NCBI RefSeq assembly: GCF_943193135.1
Contig: NZ_CALPCZ010000014.1
Coordinates: 1-63,370, forward strand
DNA: 63,370 bases
Direction of reading: 5' to 3'
Origin: Odoribacter lunatus
GTDB taxonomy: Bacteria > Bacteroidota > Bacteroidia > Bacteroidales > Marinifilaceae
Below the pieces are notes generated by a model, which was given only the letters and a program-made list of their open reading frames with translations, was not told the DNA's origin and made no database searches. This document shows positions 61,759 through 63,370 of the stretch, in pieces; position 1 is the first letter of the stretch; every line of letters begins with the position of its first letter. Both the position numbers and the translations under genes were made by a program.

Positions 61759-63366
61759 ATGAGTATGAATTATAAAATATGGATACTATTAACTTTGATT
61801 TTTATAGGTCAGAGTTGGGAAGTTTTTGCAGCAGTACAGGGTGCTGCAGGTAGAGATAGTATAGAGGTTAATTTATACAATGCCCATGTTGAGAATGTGG
61901 GTAGTGCTCTTGTATATAAGGTTGATGTAAGATTGAGGCGATTGACTGATTGGTATGCAACGCCTCCTTTACCGATACCAACAACTAAGTTGTATAGTAC
62001 TGATATTTATTTCAAATGGTACGATCTGTTGGATCCGACTAATAACGGAATATGGGATAAGTTTACAGGAACAGGGATAAACAATTGGGGATTATTGTGG
62101 GATTGGGCAGTTGGAGAACAAGGAAAAGCTCCTAAAGTGGATTTTGGAGGTGGTTTAGTTTATTCTGTATATAATGCAACTGCTGTTGCACCAGATGAAT
62201 TCTTTTTAGCTAATGGAGCGAATCAACAGTTGGGATTGATTTATATGACAAGTCCTGTTAGTGCAGATTATGCATTGGATTTTAAAAATACAGATGATTA
62301 TTTAACTTTAGGAACTATTACTTGGCAATTACAGCCGGGAGTATCGGGAGAAGTTGGAATTGTTTTAGATCCTGCGGACGATAAAACTGGTATAAGAAAT
62401 CAGACGATAAATGCGGGTTCATCAGGAGAATTGATATTGAATATTAGATATTCAGGTACGGGTATTGTTGATCTTGGAGGGGATATTGAACCACCTGTGT
62501 TTGCAGAGGATATGGATACAATATCTTGTGCTACAAGTTTCCCGTTTGATGTCGATTATGCATTGAATTCTAATATAACACCTAAGGGTGCTGATTCGTG
62601 TATTTGGTATGTGGAACCGAGTGGTGCCACAATCTCAGCTACGGATAGCGGTTCTATGGTGACTATTCAATGGCAAAATCCTGGAGTTTATACGATTTAT
62701 GCTTATTCTTATAATTCTGGGTCAGGAGCAACGTCCGATACGATATCGCAGAAGGTATATATTAAGAAAATGCCTAAAGCAGATATTGACAGCATTATAT
62801 ATGCTTGTTCATCAGTTTCGGTTATCACTCTTTCATATACAAATCTAATACCGACTGGTACAAACACAGATTGGTTAAATGCTTCAAGAAATCCGCTTAT
62901 GGGTACTCCTGTTAATGGTCCTATTAATGTATCGGAAGAGGGAACTTATTTTTTGACCTTGGACTTCGAGGGGTGTCGGGATACGATAGAGGTGTTTGTA
63001 CAGAAGACGATGCCGTCTGTTACTGTAAATCCATTACTGACGACTTGTGATGATTCATTGGTTTTGTGGGTAAATTCCTATGTGGGAGATTTGAAATGGT
63101 TGGATAGTGGAAAAAATCCTTTAAGTGACGGAGTTGCAAGAAAACAAGCCGGTCAAGTGACAGCTTCTTATTGGGTTTATACCTTGATTGATAATAACGG
63201 AATTTGTACTTCCGATACGTTCCCTGTTACTGTTAAATTTAATACGAAACCAATTGTTAATGTTGGGACGAATGGTGTTTTGACGAGTTGTAGTTCTAGT
63301 GTAAATTTAGTAGCCACGAGTAGTGATCCTGGAGCCACGTTGAAGTGGTTGGGATGGCAGTTATAA
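61759..63366 (+). CDS. Secreted PKD/Ig-repeat protein, apparently frameshifted at window edge
   Basis: 535 codons to a TAA at 63364-63366. Signal peptide about 1-24 (SWEVFA). The N-terminal beta domain (about 28-235) has STDIYFKWYDL and LGTITWQL strands like the protein encoded just upstream. Then come Ig/PKD-like repeats ending in a recurring motif: TDWLNASRNPL, then LKWLDSGKNPL. The third copy reads LKWLGWQL-stop, but dropping one G from the GGG at 63351-63353 gives KWLDGSYNA, in register with the repeat, and leaves the frame open to the window end. So the stop looks like a frameshift (real or sequencing error), and the true gene runs past the window. The start could also be ATG 61765. Only 1 bp separates it from the previous gene. 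Confidence 0.75.
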   Translation: MSMNYKIWILLTLIFIGQSWEVFAAVQGAAGRDSIEVNLYNAHVENVGSALVYKVDVRLRRLTDWYATPPLPIPTTKLYSTDIYFKWYDLLDPTNNGIWDKFTGTGINNWGLLWDWAVGEQGKAPKVDFGGGLVYSVYNATAVAPDEFFLANGANQQLGLIYMTSPVSADYALDFKNTDDYLTLGTITWQLQPGVSGEVGIVLDPADDKTGIRNQTINAGSSGELILNIRYSGTGIVDLGGDIEPPVFAEDMDTISCATSFPFDVDYALNSNITPKGADSCIWYVEPSGATISATDSGSMVTIQWQNPGVYTIYAYSYNSGSGATSDTISQKVYIKKMPKADIDSIIYACSSVSVITLSYTNLIPTGTNTDWLNASRNPLMGTPVNGPINVSEEGTYFLTLDFEGCRDTIEVFVQKTMPSVTVNPLLTTCDDSLVLWVNSYVGDLKWLDSGKNPLSDGVARKQAGQVTASYWVYTLIDNNGICTSDTFPVTVKFNTKPIVNVGTNGVLTSCSSSVNLVATSSDPGATLKWLGWQL

Positions 63367-63370
63367 TGCG

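Overview
The window reads as a piece of a Bacteroidales chromosome. Several genes start behind the Bacteroidetes promoter form (TTTG or TTG, about 20 nt, then TAnnTTTG). Many products are lipoproteins or secreted proteins of Bacteroidetes-only families (DUF4837, DUF4301, DUF6427, DUF4469, PorP/SprF, GldJ). An etfB-etfA-acyl-CoA dehydrogenase operon and type IX secretion (T9SS) components suggest an Odoribacter/Butyricimonas-like butyrate-associated gut lineage; the genus is inference.

Layout. 0-2.7 kb: HU-like/DUF4469 protein, a 23-bp-period palindrome array, and a 19-repeat LRR lipoprotein. 2.9-15.3 kb: envelope and housekeeping genes on the + strand (FtsX/LolE-type permease, TonB-like protein, degenerate GH16-fold protein, ComF, Ig-like lipoprotein, DUF3108, DUF4837, AsmA-like, MATE). 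15.3-16.3 kb: non-coding, with two arrays of palindromic words and a 40-bp direct repeat. 16.3-19.5 kb: a large secreted SUMF1 plus glycine-rich protein behind a leader that looks like a transcription attenuator. 19.7-33.5 kb: purM, tRNA-Asn, a PorP/SprF plus giant PKD/CHU_C adhesin pair, a PAS protein, a GH33 sialidase, DUF2461, purD and DUF6427.

33.5-58.6 kb is almost entirely on the minus strand apart from ispF: pyrC, DPM1-like glycosyltransferase, murF, gldJ, mscL, pepC, lpdA, znuABC, an aldo/keto reductase-cupin-AraC cassette, a tricorn-like S41 protease, the acyl-CoA dehydrogenase/ETF operon, and aroE-DUF368-DUF4301-small acidic protein. 58.6-59.3 kb is AT-rich spacer with a third palindromic-word array. 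The window ends in two large secreted proteins. The first ends in a dockerin-like pair of calcium loops; the second appears frameshifted 17 bases before the window edge.

Strongest regulatory signals: (1) the AraC regulator's probable operator, TTTGTTGNRAGGYTCAA, is found twice before the aldo/keto reductase and once before araC, always at the same distance from the -7 box; (2) a perfect 14-bp palindrome lies between the -33 and -7 boxes of the zinc-uptake operon; (3) the 16.3-19.2 kb gene has a leader in which a terminator hairpin competes with a 20-nt long-range pairing; (4) four intergenic arrays of 16-18-bp palindromic words repeat every 22-23 bp with different word sequences.
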